DNA of 32,066 bases, from positions 1 to 32,066 of the forward strand of contig JAFGED010000064.1 in the NCBI GenBank assembly GCA_016931785.1, read 5' to 3'. Position numbers and translations under genes: made by a program. The stretch comes from Anaerolineae bacterium. GTDB lineage: Bacteria > Chloroflexota > Anaerolineae > B4-G1. A model generated the notes under the pieces. It had not been told where the DNA came from and did no database searches. It saw only the letters and a program-made list of their open reading frames with translations. Shown here piece by piece: positions 8,012 to 16,061 of this stretch. Every line of letters begins with the position of its first letter. The first letter of the stretch is position 1.

Positions 8012-9253
8012 ATGAAAACAATCATCATCATCGGCGACGGCATGGCCGACTATCCCGTGCCGGAGCTGGACGGCAGGACGCCGCTCATGGTAGCCGAGAC
8101 CCCCGCGATGGACCGCATCGCCAGGGAGGGGCGCACGGGCCTGTTCCTGACCATCGAGGAAGACATGCCTACAGGGTCAGCGGTGGCCAACCTCTCGGTG
8201 CTGGGCTACGACCCGCGCTCCGATTTCCAGGGCCGAGGCGTGCTGGAGGCGGCCAGCCTGGGCGTCACCCTGGCGCCGACCGACATGGCCGCGCGTATCA
8301 ACCTGATCTGTGTTGAGGATGGCAAGATTCGCAGCCACTCGGCGGGACACATCACCAACGAGGAGGCCCACCAGCTCATCCGCGACCTCAACATCCACTT
8401 CCACGACTTGCCCATCACGCTCGTGCCGGGCTTGAGCTACCGTCACGTGCTCGTCGTGCCCAACGGCCACCCCGGCGTGGAGTGCGCCCCACCCCACGAC
8501 CACGTCGGCGAGCGCGTGCAGGACCTGCTGGCGACGCCGCGCCACCCGCAGGCCGGGCCGACCGCCGACCTGCTGAACCGCATCATCCTCGAGTCACAGG
8601 ATGTTTTGCGCGCCCACCCCATCAACCAGCAGCGGGTGGCCGAGGGCAAGCAGCCCGCCAACTCGCTGTGGCCCTGGTCGCCGGGCGTCAGGCCGCAGAT
8701 GGCGACCTTCCAGGAGCGCTTCGGCATCACCGGGGCCGTCATCACGGCGGTGGACCTCATCAAAGGGCTGGGCATCTACGCCGGGCTGGACGTGATCGAG
8801 GTCGAGGGAGCGACCGGCCTGTACGACACCAACTACGAGGGCAAGGCCGACGCCTGCCTGGCCGCGCTCTCCGACCGCGATTTCGTCTACGTCCACGTCG
8901 AGGCTGCTGACGAGGCCGGGCACGAGCAGAACCTCGACCTGAAAATCCGCTGCATCGAGGACCTGGACCGGCGTCTGGTGCAGCGCGTGCTCGATGGCCT
9001 GGAGGCGCGCAAAATCGAGGCCGTCGTTGCCGTGCTGCCCGACCATCCCACCCCGGTCGCCCACGGCAAGCACGTCCGCGACCCGGTGCCGGTGGCGGTG
9101 CGCGATCCGCGCAGGCTGCCGGACGGCGTAGAACGATTTGACGAGGAAAGTGTTAAAGAGGGTGAGTTGGGGCACATGCGGGGAGCGGAGTTTATCAACT
9201 TCCTACTCCTCACTCCATACTCCCTTGAAAATACCAAGAAAGGAAAACCATGA
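8012..9253 (+). CDS. apgM: 2,3-bisphosphoglycerate-independent phosphoglycerate mutase, archaeal type (ApgM)
   Basis: Alkaline-phosphatase-superfamily enzyme, predicted to interconvert 3- and 2-phosphoglycerate. N-terminal IIIIGDGMADYP carries the first metal-binding Asp; S56 in TGSAVANLSVLGYDP is the expected phospho-serine nucleophile; HSAGHI, HVEAADEAGHE and the late DHPTPVAHGKH block give the other metal ligands. Length 413 is normal for ApgM. Some bacterial members are proposed to act as homoserine kinases, which would fit with thrC in the same window, but the two genes are 6.5 kb apart. The C-terminus is odd: from residue 396 it is encoded by a heptamer repeat and runs about ten residues past the usual end, stopping in an ATGA overlap with the next gene. 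Confidence 0.85.
   Translation: MKTIIIIGDGMADYPVPELDGRTPLMVAETPAMDRIAREGRTGLFLTIEEDMPTGSAVANLSVLGYDPRSDFQGRGVLEAASLGVTLAPTDMAARINLICVEDGKIRSHSAGHITNEEAHQLIRDLNIHFHDLPITLVPGLSYRHVLVVPNGHPGVECAPPHDHVGERVQDLLATPRHPQAGPTADLLNRIILESQDVLRAHPINQQRVAEGKQPANSLWPWSPGVRPQMATFQERFGITGAVITAVDLIKGLGIYAGLDVIEVEGATGLYDTNYEGKADACLAALSDRDFVYVHVEAADEAGHEQNLDLKIRCIEDLDRRLVQRVLDGLEARKIEAVVAVLPDHPTPVAHGKHVRDPVPVAVRDPRRLPDGVERFDEESVKEGELGHMRGAEFINFLLLTPYSLENTKKGKP
9197..9224 (+). repeat. Heptamer tandem array (4 units, TACTCCY type) at the apgM 3' end
   Basis: Four 7-bp units, the last three clean (TACTCCT, CACTCCA, TACTCCC) and the first diverged (AACTTCC). It encodes residues 396-404 of ApgM (NFLLLTPYS) and so replaces or extends the natural C-terminus. 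It has the same 7-bp period as the other arrays in this window but a different unit. Confidence 0.65.
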
Positions 9254-10215
9254 CCATCCAAGAAATCACACTAGAAAAGCTCAACCCACAAGAATTCATC
9301 GCACAACAAGTGGAAGCCATCTCGACCGCCGTTGGCGACGGGCTGGCGATCAACGCCCTATCGGGCGGGGTGGATTCCTCGACGGTGACGCTGCTGGCCC
9401 ACAAGGCGCTGGGCAAGCGGCTGCTGACCGTCTTTGTCGAGAACGGCATCATGCGCAAAGGGGAGCCGCAACGCATCGTCGAGCGTTTCAAGGCGCTGGG
9501 CGTGCCAGTCCAGCTCATCGACGCGCGAGCGGATTTCTTCGCCGCGCTGAAAGGGCTCGCCGACCCGGAAGAAAAGCGGGAGGCGATCACGCAGACTTTT
9601 TACAAGACCGTCTTTGGCGAGTTGGTGAGGGAGAGTGGCGCCAAGTACCTGCTCCACGGAACGATCCTCACCGACGTGGACGAGACGGTCGCCGGCATCA
9701 AGCGGCAGCATAACATCCTGACCCAACTGGGCATCGATACCGAGGAAGTTTACGGCTACCAGGTCATCGAGCCGCTGCTGCAACTGCGCAAGCCCGCCGT
9801 GCGCGCCGTGGCCAAGGCGTTGGGCCTATCGGAGGAAGTCTACAATCGCATGCCCTTCCCAGGTCCCGCGTTGGCCGCGCGCGTCATTGGCGAGGTCACC
9901 CCGGAGCGGACGGAAATCGTACGTGAGGCCACGGCCATCGTCGAGGAGGAATTGGCCGATACAGGCGCGTTCCAGTACCTGGCCATCCTGCACCAGGATA
10001 AAGTGACCGGCATGCGCGATGACAAACGTGACTATGGCCATCAAATCGAGGTGCGTTGCTGGGAGAGCGAGGACGCCCGCACCGGCTCGCCGACGAGACT
10101 CCCGTTCGACACCCTGGAGCGGTTGGCCGACCGCATCACCAGCGAGGTTCCCGGCGTGGTCAGCGTGACGTATAGCATCACCAAAAAACCGCCCTCGACG
10201 ATCGAGGCAATTTAG
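9250..10215 (+). CDS. guaAB: GMP synthase ATP-pyrophosphatase subunit (stand-alone GuaA C-terminal half)
   Basis: Predicted to activate XMP with ATP and aminate it to GMP. The 321-residue protein has the PP-loop SGGVDSS (residues about 38-44), the GTILTDVDE region, the MPFPGPALAARVIGE block and the C-terminal dimerisation domain ending in KPPSTIEAI. The glutamine amidotransferase domain fused to it in most bacteria is absent, as in archaeal two-subunit enzymes; no such partner gene lies in the window. It overlaps apgM by 4 bp (ATGA), with AAGGAAAA upstream. If no amidotransferase exists elsewhere it may use free ammonia, or be a paralogue with another substrate. Confidence 0.8.
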   Translation: MTIQEITLEKLNPQEFIAQQVEAISTAVGDGLAINALSGGVDSSTVTLLAHKALGKRLLTVFVENGIMRKGEPQRIVERFKALGVPVQLIDARADFFAALKGLADPEEKREAITQTFYKTVFGELVRESGAKYLLHGTILTDVDETVAGIKRQHNILTQLGIDTEEVYGYQVIEPLLQLRKPAVRAVAKALGLSEEVYNRMPFPGPALAARVIGEVTPERTEIVREATAIVEEELADTGAFQYLAILHQDKVTGMRDDKRDYGHQIEVRCWESEDARTGSPTRLPFDTLERLADRITSEVPGVVSVTYSITKKPPSTIEAI

Positions 10216-10231
10216 ACCAAAAGGAGAAGAG

Positions 10232-10963
10232 ATGAAAAACAAATGGATCATCCTAGGAATAGCGCTCACCATAGGCGCAGCGGTCTTTGGCTGCGGGCCA
10301 ACCACCCCCACTGTACCACCGACCGCCTTCGTCCCGCCTTCCACCAGCGTTCCGACGACCGTACCAGAAGCCCCAACTGCGGTCCCCACCGCGATCCCTA
10401 CCGAGGTACCAACAACCGAGCCAGAAGGGCCTCCGACTGGCTGGCTGCTGTACACGAACTCTTATTTCGGCTACCAGTTCTACTACCCGCCGGAAGCGAC
10501 CATCTCTGAGAGCGGAGTCGACGGCTACCCCACCGAGGAACTTCCAGAGGGAAAAACACCCAGCGAGTACATGGCTGAATTGCAGGCGCTATATGGCGAC
10601 ACGTTGTGCGTCAGTGTTAGCTACGGATCGGGCTACGTCAACTTTTCTGCCCCGGCCAACGCGGGGTTCCGCTATGCATTATGCGGGCGCACCGGCGTCG
10701 GCGTCGGCACGATGACGAACAAGAGCGACACCATCGTGATCGCGGGAACCTCCTACACCGCCACGGGGTTCGAGTTCGTGGGCACGGACGTACCCTGTGA
10801 CCTGCTGCCATGCCACAACGAAACTATGGTACTCCTACTGCCGGATGACACGCGGATCGAGTATGGCGCTGCGCCGGTCGATGGCGTCACCTACGCCGAC
10901 TATCTGGCAGCGACTCGACCTGTCCTGCTGCAAATCGTGAGCACGTTTATCCCCGGACCATGA
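10232..10963 (+). CDS. Putative lipoprotein with Pro/Thr-rich linker
   Basis: Unrecognised secreted protein of 243 residues. A lipoprotein signal peptide ends at the lipobox VFGC (C21), so it should be anchored to the outer face of the membrane. Residues 23-68 are a Pro/Thr/Val-rich linker with repeated PT and VPT units, common in Chloroflexota lipoproteins. A folded domain follows, opening with a YFGYQFYYPPEA strand that recalls PsbP-like or DUF-type extracellular domains; four cysteines (CVS, CG, PCDLLPC) may form disulfides. AAGGAG precedes the ATG. It lies in the same direction between guaAB and aspC, and its stop overlaps the region upstream of aspC. Function unknown. Confidence 0.75.
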   Translation: MKNKWIILGIALTIGAAVFGCGPTTPTVPPTAFVPPSTSVPTTVPEAPTAVPTAIPTEVPTTEPEGPPTGWLLYTNSYFGYQFYYPPEATISESGVDGYPTEELPEGKTPSEYMAELQALYGDTLCVSVSYGSGYVNFSAPANAGFRYALCGRTGVGVGTMTNKSDTIVIAGTSYTATGFEFVGTDVPCDLLPCHNETMVLLLPDDTRIEYGAAPVDGVTYADYLAATRPVLLQIVSTFIPGP

Positions 10964-10983
10964 CCTATCTAGGAGAAGAGGCG

Positions 10984-12174
10984 ATGTTCGAAACATTGGA
11001 AAAAGCCCCACCTGACGCCATCTTTGGATTGATGGAAGCGTACAAAAAGGACTCGAATCCAAACAAGGTCGATCTCACAATCGGCGTCTACCAGGACGAT
11101 ACAGGCACAACACCCATCTTCCGCACGGTCAAGTTGGCCGAGGCGCGCCTGTTGGAGGAGGAAACCGACAAGAGCTACCTGAGCATCGACGGCTCACCCG
11201 AGTATGCGGCCGTCGTCCAGGAGCTGGTATTCGGCGCAGGTCACGAGATCACCGCCAGCGGGCGGGCTGCGACGGCGCAGACGCCCGGCGGCACCGCCGC
11301 GCTGCGCGTGGGGGCTGAGTTCATCAAGCGCATCAGGCCTGAAGCGCGCGTCTGGCTCAGCGATCCCACGTGGCCCAATCACCCCCAGGTCTTTGGCGCG
11401 GCGGGATTGGCCATCGAGACCTATCCCTACTTTGATTCCGCCGCCAACGCCATCGCCTTCGACAGGATGATCGCGGCGCTGAAAGAAATCCCAGCCGGGG
11501 ACATCGTCCTGCTGCACGGTAGCTGCCACAACCCCACTGGCGCCGATCCCACACCCGAGCAGTGGACGCAGATCGCCAACGTGATTGCAGAGCGCGGCCT
11601 AATACCCTTCATCGACTTTGCCTACCAGGGACTGGGGGACGGGCTGCGCGAGGACGCAGCCGGCATCCTGACGCTGTGCCGTCCAGGAAGCGAGATGCTG
11701 ATCGCCAGCTCCTTCTCCAAGAATTTTGGACTGTACTGCGAGCGCGTCGGCGCGATGACGGTCGTCACCCCATCGGCAAAAGCCGCCCAGGCGGCGCTCA
11801 GCCACGCGAAAAAGTGCATCCGCGCCAACTACTCCAACCCGCCCTCCCACGGCGCGTCGATCGTGATCAGCATACTGAGCGACCCCGATCTGCGGGTCCA
11901 GTGGGAAAGCGAGGTGCAGGGCATGTGCAACCGCATCAACAGGACGCGACGCCTGTTCGTGAAAACGTTGGCCGCCAAAGGCGTGACACGCGACTTTTCG
12001 TTCATCGAACGGCAGCGGGGCATATTCTCCTACACCGGGCTGACGAAAGAACAGGCGCAAGAGCTGCGTGAGAAACACTCGATTTACATTCTGGATAGCG
12101 GCCGGATGAATGTCGCCGGGATGAACGCGGGCAATATCGACGCCGTTTGCCAGGCCATAGCCGACGTGCTTTGA
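10984..12174 (+). CDS. aspC: Aspartate/aromatic aminotransferase, class I (AspC/TyrB type)
   Basis: PLP transaminase moving the amino group between aspartate or aromatic amino acids and 2-oxoglutarate. It has 396 residues from the ATG at 10984, chosen because AGGAG lies 8 nt upstream and the protein then opens with MFETLEKAPPDAIFGLM, a classic AspC start; an upstream in-frame ATG at 10960 adds only eight residues. Key features are HNPTGADPT, the DFAYQGLGDG strand and the PLP lysine in SSFSKNFGLYCERVG. This compact layout marks the I-alpha subgroup of E. coli AspC/TyrB rather than the I-gamma type common in Chloroflexi. The stop codon overlaps the -35 box of the following ABC-transporter promoter. 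Confidence 0.92.
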   Translation: MFETLEKAPPDAIFGLMEAYKKDSNPNKVDLTIGVYQDDTGTTPIFRTVKLAEARLLEEETDKSYLSIDGSPEYAAVVQELVFGAGHEITASGRAATAQTPGGTAALRVGAEFIKRIRPEARVWLSDPTWPNHPQVFGAAGLAIETYPYFDSAANAIAFDRMIAALKEIPAGDIVLLHGSCHNPTGADPTPEQWTQIANVIAERGLIPFIDFAYQGLGDGLREDAAGILTLCRPGSEMLIASSFSKNFGLYCERVGAMTVVTPSAKAAQAALSHAKKCIRANYSNPPSHGASIVISILSDPDLRVQWESEVQGMCNRINRTRRLFVKTLAAKGVTRDFSFIERQRGIFSYTGLTKEQAQELREKHSIYILDSGRMNVAGMNAGNIDAVCQAIADVL

Positions 12175-12199
12175 CAAAATATTGCTCTTCACCTATACT
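12171..12199 (+). promoter_or_regulatory. Strong sigma70-type promoter of the amino-acid ABC transporter
   Basis: Perfect TTGACA (12171-12176), exactly 17 bp, then TATACT (12194-12199). The -35 box overlaps the aspC TGA stop. A start near 12206 leaves a leader of about 60 nt before the substrate-binding-protein gene. It is among the best promoter matches in the window. Confidence 0.75.
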
Positions 12200-12265
12200 G
12201 ATTTGCGGTTGCCACATCAGGGGGGCACGCCACGCCCTCAAATGGAGGAGAAGAAGGAGAAAAAA

Positions 12266-13105
12266 ATGTTCAAGTACAAACTATCTATACTCATTCTACT
12301 CGTCGCGGCCCTGGCACTAGGGGGCTGCCAGTGCGGAGGCCCACAGCCAGAAGGCTGCCTGGGCACCGCCAAGGACGCCATCGTCGACCTCAAGTGCCGC
12401 GAGGTCAACATCGCCATCGAAAACGCCTACCTGCCCTTCAACTACATCGATCCGGATACAGGCGAGCCCGCGGGGTGGGACTATGATGCCTGGGACGAAA
12501 TCTGCACCCGGCTGCACTGCAAGCCCGTCTACACCGAGGCAGCTTGGGAAGGCATGATCCAGGCCGTGGCCGACGGTCAGTTCGACGCCGCTGCCGACGG
12601 CATCACCATCAACGACGAGCGCGCCCAGATCGTGGACTTTTCCGTCGGGTACATCAACATCGACCAGCGCCTGCTGGTCCGCAAGGACGAGGATCGTATC
12701 AACAGCATCGACGACATCGTCAATGATCCAGAGCTCAAGCTCGGCACGCAGACCGGCACGACCAACTACGAAACGGCCGCCAAGTACCTGCCCGAGGAGC
12801 GCATCCAGGCCTTTGAGCAATTCCCCTTCGCCGTGCAGGCGCTGATCGCCGGCGACATCGACGCGGTCATCATCGACGAGGTGGCAGGCCAGGGGTACCT
12901 GGGTGAGAACGCCGACGAGCTGAAGTTGATCGGCCCCTCGATTTCGAGCGATCAACTGGGCTTTATCTTCCCAAAGGGGAGCGACCTAGTCGACCCGGTA
13001 AACAAGGCCATCAACGCGATGAAAAACGACGGCACTCTAGAGGCGCTGAACCTCAAGTACTTTGGCCCGAACTTTACGATCACCTACGACGACCTCGAAG
13101 AATAA
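12266..13105 (+). CDS. Polar amino-acid ABC transporter, substrate-binding lipoprotein
   Basis: Extracytoplasmic solute-binding protein of family 3 (279 residues), capturing a polar or charged amino acid for the adjacent permease. The start at 12266 is preferred: AAGGAG lies 7 nt upstream and it begins a clean lipoprotein signal with lipobox LGGC (C21). Longer in-frame starts would run through the promoter leader. Family landmarks are YLPFNYID, AAWEGMIQAVADGQFDAAADGITIN, the QTGTTNYE hinge and AINAMKNDGTLEALNLKYFG. Own consensus promoter upstream, perfect hairpin downstream before the permease gene. The ligand cannot be assigned; this family covers Glu, Gln, Arg, His and cystine. Confidence 0.9.
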   Translation: MFKYKLSILILLVAALALGGCQCGGPQPEGCLGTAKDAIVDLKCREVNIAIENAYLPFNYIDPDTGEPAGWDYDAWDEICTRLHCKPVYTEAAWEGMIQAVADGQFDAAADGITINDERAQIVDFSVGYINIDQRLLVRKDEDRINSIDDIVNDPELKLGTQTGTTNYETAAKYLPEERIQAFEQFPFAVQALIAGDIDAVIIDEVAGQGYLGENADELKLIGPSISSDQLGFIFPKGSDLVDPVNKAINAMKNDGTLEALNLKYFGPNFTITYDDLEE

Positions 13106-13139
13106 AACCAGTGCCTGTCTACATCAGATAGATGTGCAG

Positions 13140-13173
13140 CCGGTGTGCAGAATTGAAGCGCTCTGCACACCGG
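13140..13173 (+). promoter_or_regulatory. Intercistronic hairpin between binding-protein and permease genes
   Basis: Perfect 11-bp inverted repeat: CCGGTGTGCAG at 13140-13150 and CTGCACACCGG at 13163-13173, loop 12 nt. It is not followed by a T run, so it is more likely to stabilise the upstream mRNA or act as a weak attenuator than as a full terminator. This is the usual arrangement for high binding-protein to permease ratios. Confidence 0.7.
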
Positions 13174-13196
13174 TTCACAAAACGATAGGAGTTATC

Positions 13197-14078
13197 GTGG
13201 CCGAGCATCCATCTGCTTCACTCGTCGAAGAGGGCCTCCAAATAGAGCTGCGCAAGGATCGACTGACCAAGCGCCTGTCCAGGTTTCCCTGGTGGTTCCT
13301 GGGGATGATCCTGATCGCACTGTGGACAGCCTACATCGTCTACAGCCAAGAAAACTACAAAACGGCCTTCGGGCGCATCATCCTGGGTATCGGTACGACA
13401 ATTGTCACGTCTCTGATAGCTTACGGGATCGCGCTGGTGCTTGGCCTGCTGGCCGGGCTGGGCCGTATCTCGCGCAACGTGGTGCTCAACAACCTCGCTA
13501 CCCTGTACGTGGAGCTCATCCGTGGCATTCCCATGCTGGTGCTGATATTCTTCATCGCGTTGGTAGGCGTGCCGACCGTGGTCGATGGCGTCAACGGTCT
13601 GGGAAGCTGGTTGAACAGCCTGGGGTTAACGGCGATCGGTGGAGTCCTGACCAAATTCACCAACCAGGCCCTCTCCATGAACGCGCGGGCAATTGTCGCG
13701 CTGGCCGTCACCTACGGAGCCTTCCTGGCCGAGATATTCCGGGCAGGCATCCAGTCCATCGGGCGCGGGCAGATGGAGGCCGCCCGCTCACTCGGCATGA
13801 GCAACGGACAGGCCATGCGCCACGTCATCCTGCCGCAGGCGATCCGCAACGTCCTGCCTGCACTGGGAAACGATTTCGTAGCGATGGTCAAGGACTCGTC
13901 CCTGGTATCGGTCCTGGCCGTGCGAGATATCACGCAAGTCGCGCGGCTGTATGCCGGCAGCACGTTCCGCTACCGCGAGGCGTACGTCACCCTCTCCGTC
14001 CTGTACTTGACGATGACGGTTGCGCTCTCCTTGGTCGTGCAATTCGTCGAAAAGAGGTTGCGCAGACATGCCCGATAA
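13197..14078 (+). CDS. Polar amino-acid ABC transporter permease
   Basis: Inner-membrane permease of the HisM/GlnP family, 293 residues with about five helices. The GTG at 13197 is chosen because AGGAG ends 5 nt before it and because the longer frame would start inside the preceding gene. The EAA loop that docks the ATPase is clear in [21 protein letters not shown], followed by the [14 protein letters not shown] stretch. About 45 residues precede the first helix. It lies downstream of the binding protein and a hairpin, and overlaps the ATPase gene by 11 bp. Confidence 0.9.
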   Translation: MAEHPSASLVEEGLQIELRKDRLTKRLSRFPWWFLGMILIALWTAYIVYSQENYKTAFGRIILGIGTTIVTSLIAYGIALVLGLLAGLGRISRNVVLNNLATLYVELIRGIPMLVLIFFIALVGVPTVVDGVNGLGSWLNSLGLTAIGGVLTKFTNQALSMNARAIVALAVTYGAFLAEIFRAGIQSIGRGQMEAARSLGMSNGQAMRHVILPQAIRNVLPALGNDFVAMVKDSSLVSVLAVRDITQVARLYAGSTFRYREAYVTLSVLYLTMTVALSLVVQFVEKRLRRHAR

Positions 14079-14814
14079 CATCATTGCTGTCAAGAACCTC
14101 CACAAACACTTTGGCGACGTCCGGGCGCTTAACGGCGTCAGCCTGACGGTCGAGCGCGGCAGCGTCGTGGTCGTCATCGGGCCGAGCGGCTCGGGCAAAT
14201 CAACCCTGCTGCGCTGCATCAATCATCTCGAGACGCCGACCAGCGGAGAGATCTGGATAGACGGCAAGCGCCTGACGACCAACCCCCAACAACTCAACGC
14301 CATCCGCGCCGAAATCGGCATGGTGTTCCAGCTCTTTAACCTGTTCCCGCACCTCACCGTGCTGGAGAACGTCACCCTCGCCCAGCGCGTCGTGCGCAAG
14401 CGCTCGCTCGAAGAAGCCAGAGAGGTCGCCATGCAACAATTGGAGCACGTGGGCATACCGGAAAAGGCAGGCGCCTATCCCGAGCAGCTATCGGGCGGGC
14501 AGCAGCAGCGCGTGGCGATTGCCCGGGCGCTGGCAATGAACCCCAAGATCATGCTCTTTGACGAGCCCACCTCCGCCCTCGACCCGGAGATGATCCGCGA
14601 GGTGCTGGACGTGATGCTCACGCTGGCAAAGGAAGGCATGACGATGGTGGTCGTCTCACACGAGATGGGGTTCACCAGAGCGGCTGCCGACAGCGTCATC
14701 CTTATGGATGGAGGGCTGATCGTCGAGAATACCACGCCTGAGGAGCTTTTCACCGCCCCCAAGCACGAGCGGACGAAACTATTCCTCAGCCAGATTTTGC
14801 ACCACACGAGCTGA
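14068..14814 (+). CDS. Polar amino-acid ABC transporter ATP-binding protein
   Basis: GlnQ/HisP-type ATPase of 248 residues energising the upstream importer. Walker [10 protein letters not shown] (38-46), Q-loop in [13 protein letters not shown], signature LSGGQQQR, Walker [13 protein letters not shown] and the H-loop SHEMGF are all intact. Start at 14068, inside the permease 3' end (11-bp overlap), with a weak AAGAGG ribosome site about 11 nt upstream; a longer frame from 14020 would only translate permease sequence. It completes a binding-protein, permease, ATPase operon. No terminator with a T run was seen downstream; an imperfect inverted repeat lies at about 14818-14851. Confidence 0.92.
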   Translation: MPDNIIAVKNLHKHFGDVRALNGVSLTVERGSVVVVIGPSGSGKSTLLRCINHLETPTSGEIWIDGKRLTTNPQQLNAIRAEIGMVFQLFNLFPHLTVLENVTLAQRVVRKRSLEEAREVAMQQLEHVGIPEKAGAYPEQLSGGQQQRVAIARALAMNPKIMLFDEPTSALDPEMIREVLDVMLTLAKEGMTMVVVSHEMGFTRAAADSVILMDGGLIVENTTPEELFTAPKHERTKLFLSQILHHTS

Positions 14815-14896
14815 GTCGCCTTTGAGCCGGGTCGAAGAAATCCCTCAAATGGCCGCTCGACGAGGAATACCCTGCAAAGGATAGGAGCGACTTGAC

Positions 14897-16051
14897 ATGC
14901 CGGGACAGATCGAAACGTTGCTAGAGAAAGGCGTCGAGGCCGCGCGGAGCCACGACAAAAAGCGCGCGCAGGAAATCCTCACTCACGTCATCGAGCTCGA
15001 CCAGTTCAACGAGAAAGCCTGGCTGTGGCTCAGCTCCGTCGTCGATAGCCAGTCCGACAAGGAGGTGTGCCTGGAGAACGCCCTGCTCATCAACCCCGAT
15101 AACACCTACGCAGCGATGGGGCTCCAACACATACGCCAACAGAACCTACCATCCTCGGACTCGCTTCTGCCTCGCCTGGCCAGAGAACAAACGCCAGCCA
15201 AGCAGAAATGGGACGCCTCCAGCCCAGTTGCCCCCCCGCCAAAGATACGCATATGCCCGCGCTGTGAATTTCAAAACCCCGGCTGGGCCTATCTCTGCGA
15301 CCGGTGCGGTACAAATCTGCGACAGGTAAACCTAAAAGAGGCGCTGAGCGAAGCCTCCAAGCCGCGCAAACGCTATCCATACACTCTGGTAGAGGCCTGG
15401 GGAGGGATGCTCGTATTCGATGGCGCCTACGCCTTTCGCCCGGAGATTGCGCTGGCCTCCCCGGGACGCAGCGTCGCCGCCCTGGTCACGGCCGCCGTCC
15501 TCGCCTCGCTGTTTCGTATCGTCGTGCCTGCACTCACAGGCACATACGATTTGCGCAGCCAGTTCGCCAGCGATGCCTCAAAATGGGGGATACAGACCCT
15601 GCTGCTCACACTAGCGATGATGGTGGTGTGGATAGTCGCCACACTATTGACCTGGCCAGTGGCGCGACTTTTGGGCGGCAAGCAGAACCTCAAGGTACAC
15701 GCGCATCTAGCCATCGTGGCCGTCTCGACATGGACGCTGCTGGGCGCGGCGATCGCTGCCCTCGTCACTCTGACGCCCTACCTTGTAGCCCGGGGCGGCG
15801 CGCTGGACCTGCCTTTCGAGCAAGTGTTCAACTGGGTCGGTATCGCGATGGGCGTGATCGGCTTTATCTGGCTGGCTCAGGCCACCCGAGAAGCACACAG
15901 CCTTTCAGCAGCACGCGGCATCCTGGCAGCGATTTTCGCAGCTACCTTGGGCGCGGTCCTCTTCTTCGTCCTCAGCTTTGCCACTGGCGAGGGGTTCACC
16001 AACTCCGTCGCCAAGCCTCTGCTGGTCTTTTTCCTGCCATGGCTCGGCTGA
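14897..16051 (+). CDS. TPR-like/zinc-ribbon/Yip1-like membrane protein
   Basis: Protein of 384 residues in three parts. Residues about 1-85 are helical and TPR-like (AARSHDKKRAQEILTHVI, then WLWLSSVVDS and ALLINPDN). A zinc ribbon with two CxxC pairs (C120, C123, C134, C137) follows. From about residue 180 there are five hydrophobic helices resembling the Yip1 family. Proteins of this plan are common in Chloroflexota; no function is established. AGGAG at 14882-14886 supports the ATG. It ends 10 bp from the convergent gene at 16062, with only a 5-bp hairpin (16054-16069) overlapping both ends. The N-terminal helical repeat resembles that of the zinc-ribbon protein at 27099-28325. Confidence 0.75.
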   Translation: MPGQIETLLEKGVEAARSHDKKRAQEILTHVIELDQFNEKAWLWLSSVVDSQSDKEVCLENALLINPDNTYAAMGLQHIRQQNLPSSDSLLPRLAREQTPAKQKWDASSPVAPPPKIRICPRCEFQNPGWAYLCDRCGTNLRQVNLKEALSEASKPRKRYPYTLVEAWGGMLVFDGAYAFRPEIALASPGRSVAALVTAAVLASLFRIVVPALTGTYDLRSQFASDASKWGIQTLLLTLAMMVVWIVATLLTWPVARLLGGKQNLKVHAHLAIVAVSTWTLLGAAIAALVTLTPYLVARGGALDLPFEQVFNWVGIAMGVIGFIWLAQATREAHSLSAARGILAAIFAATLGAVLFFVLSFATGEGFTNSVAKPLLVFFLPWLG

Positions 16052-16061
16052 CAACCCGAGC

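Noticed and set aside
14818-14851. Terminator after the ABC transporter ATPase gene
   Set aside because: The inverted repeat is imperfect with a bulge and an 18-nt loop, and no T run follows.
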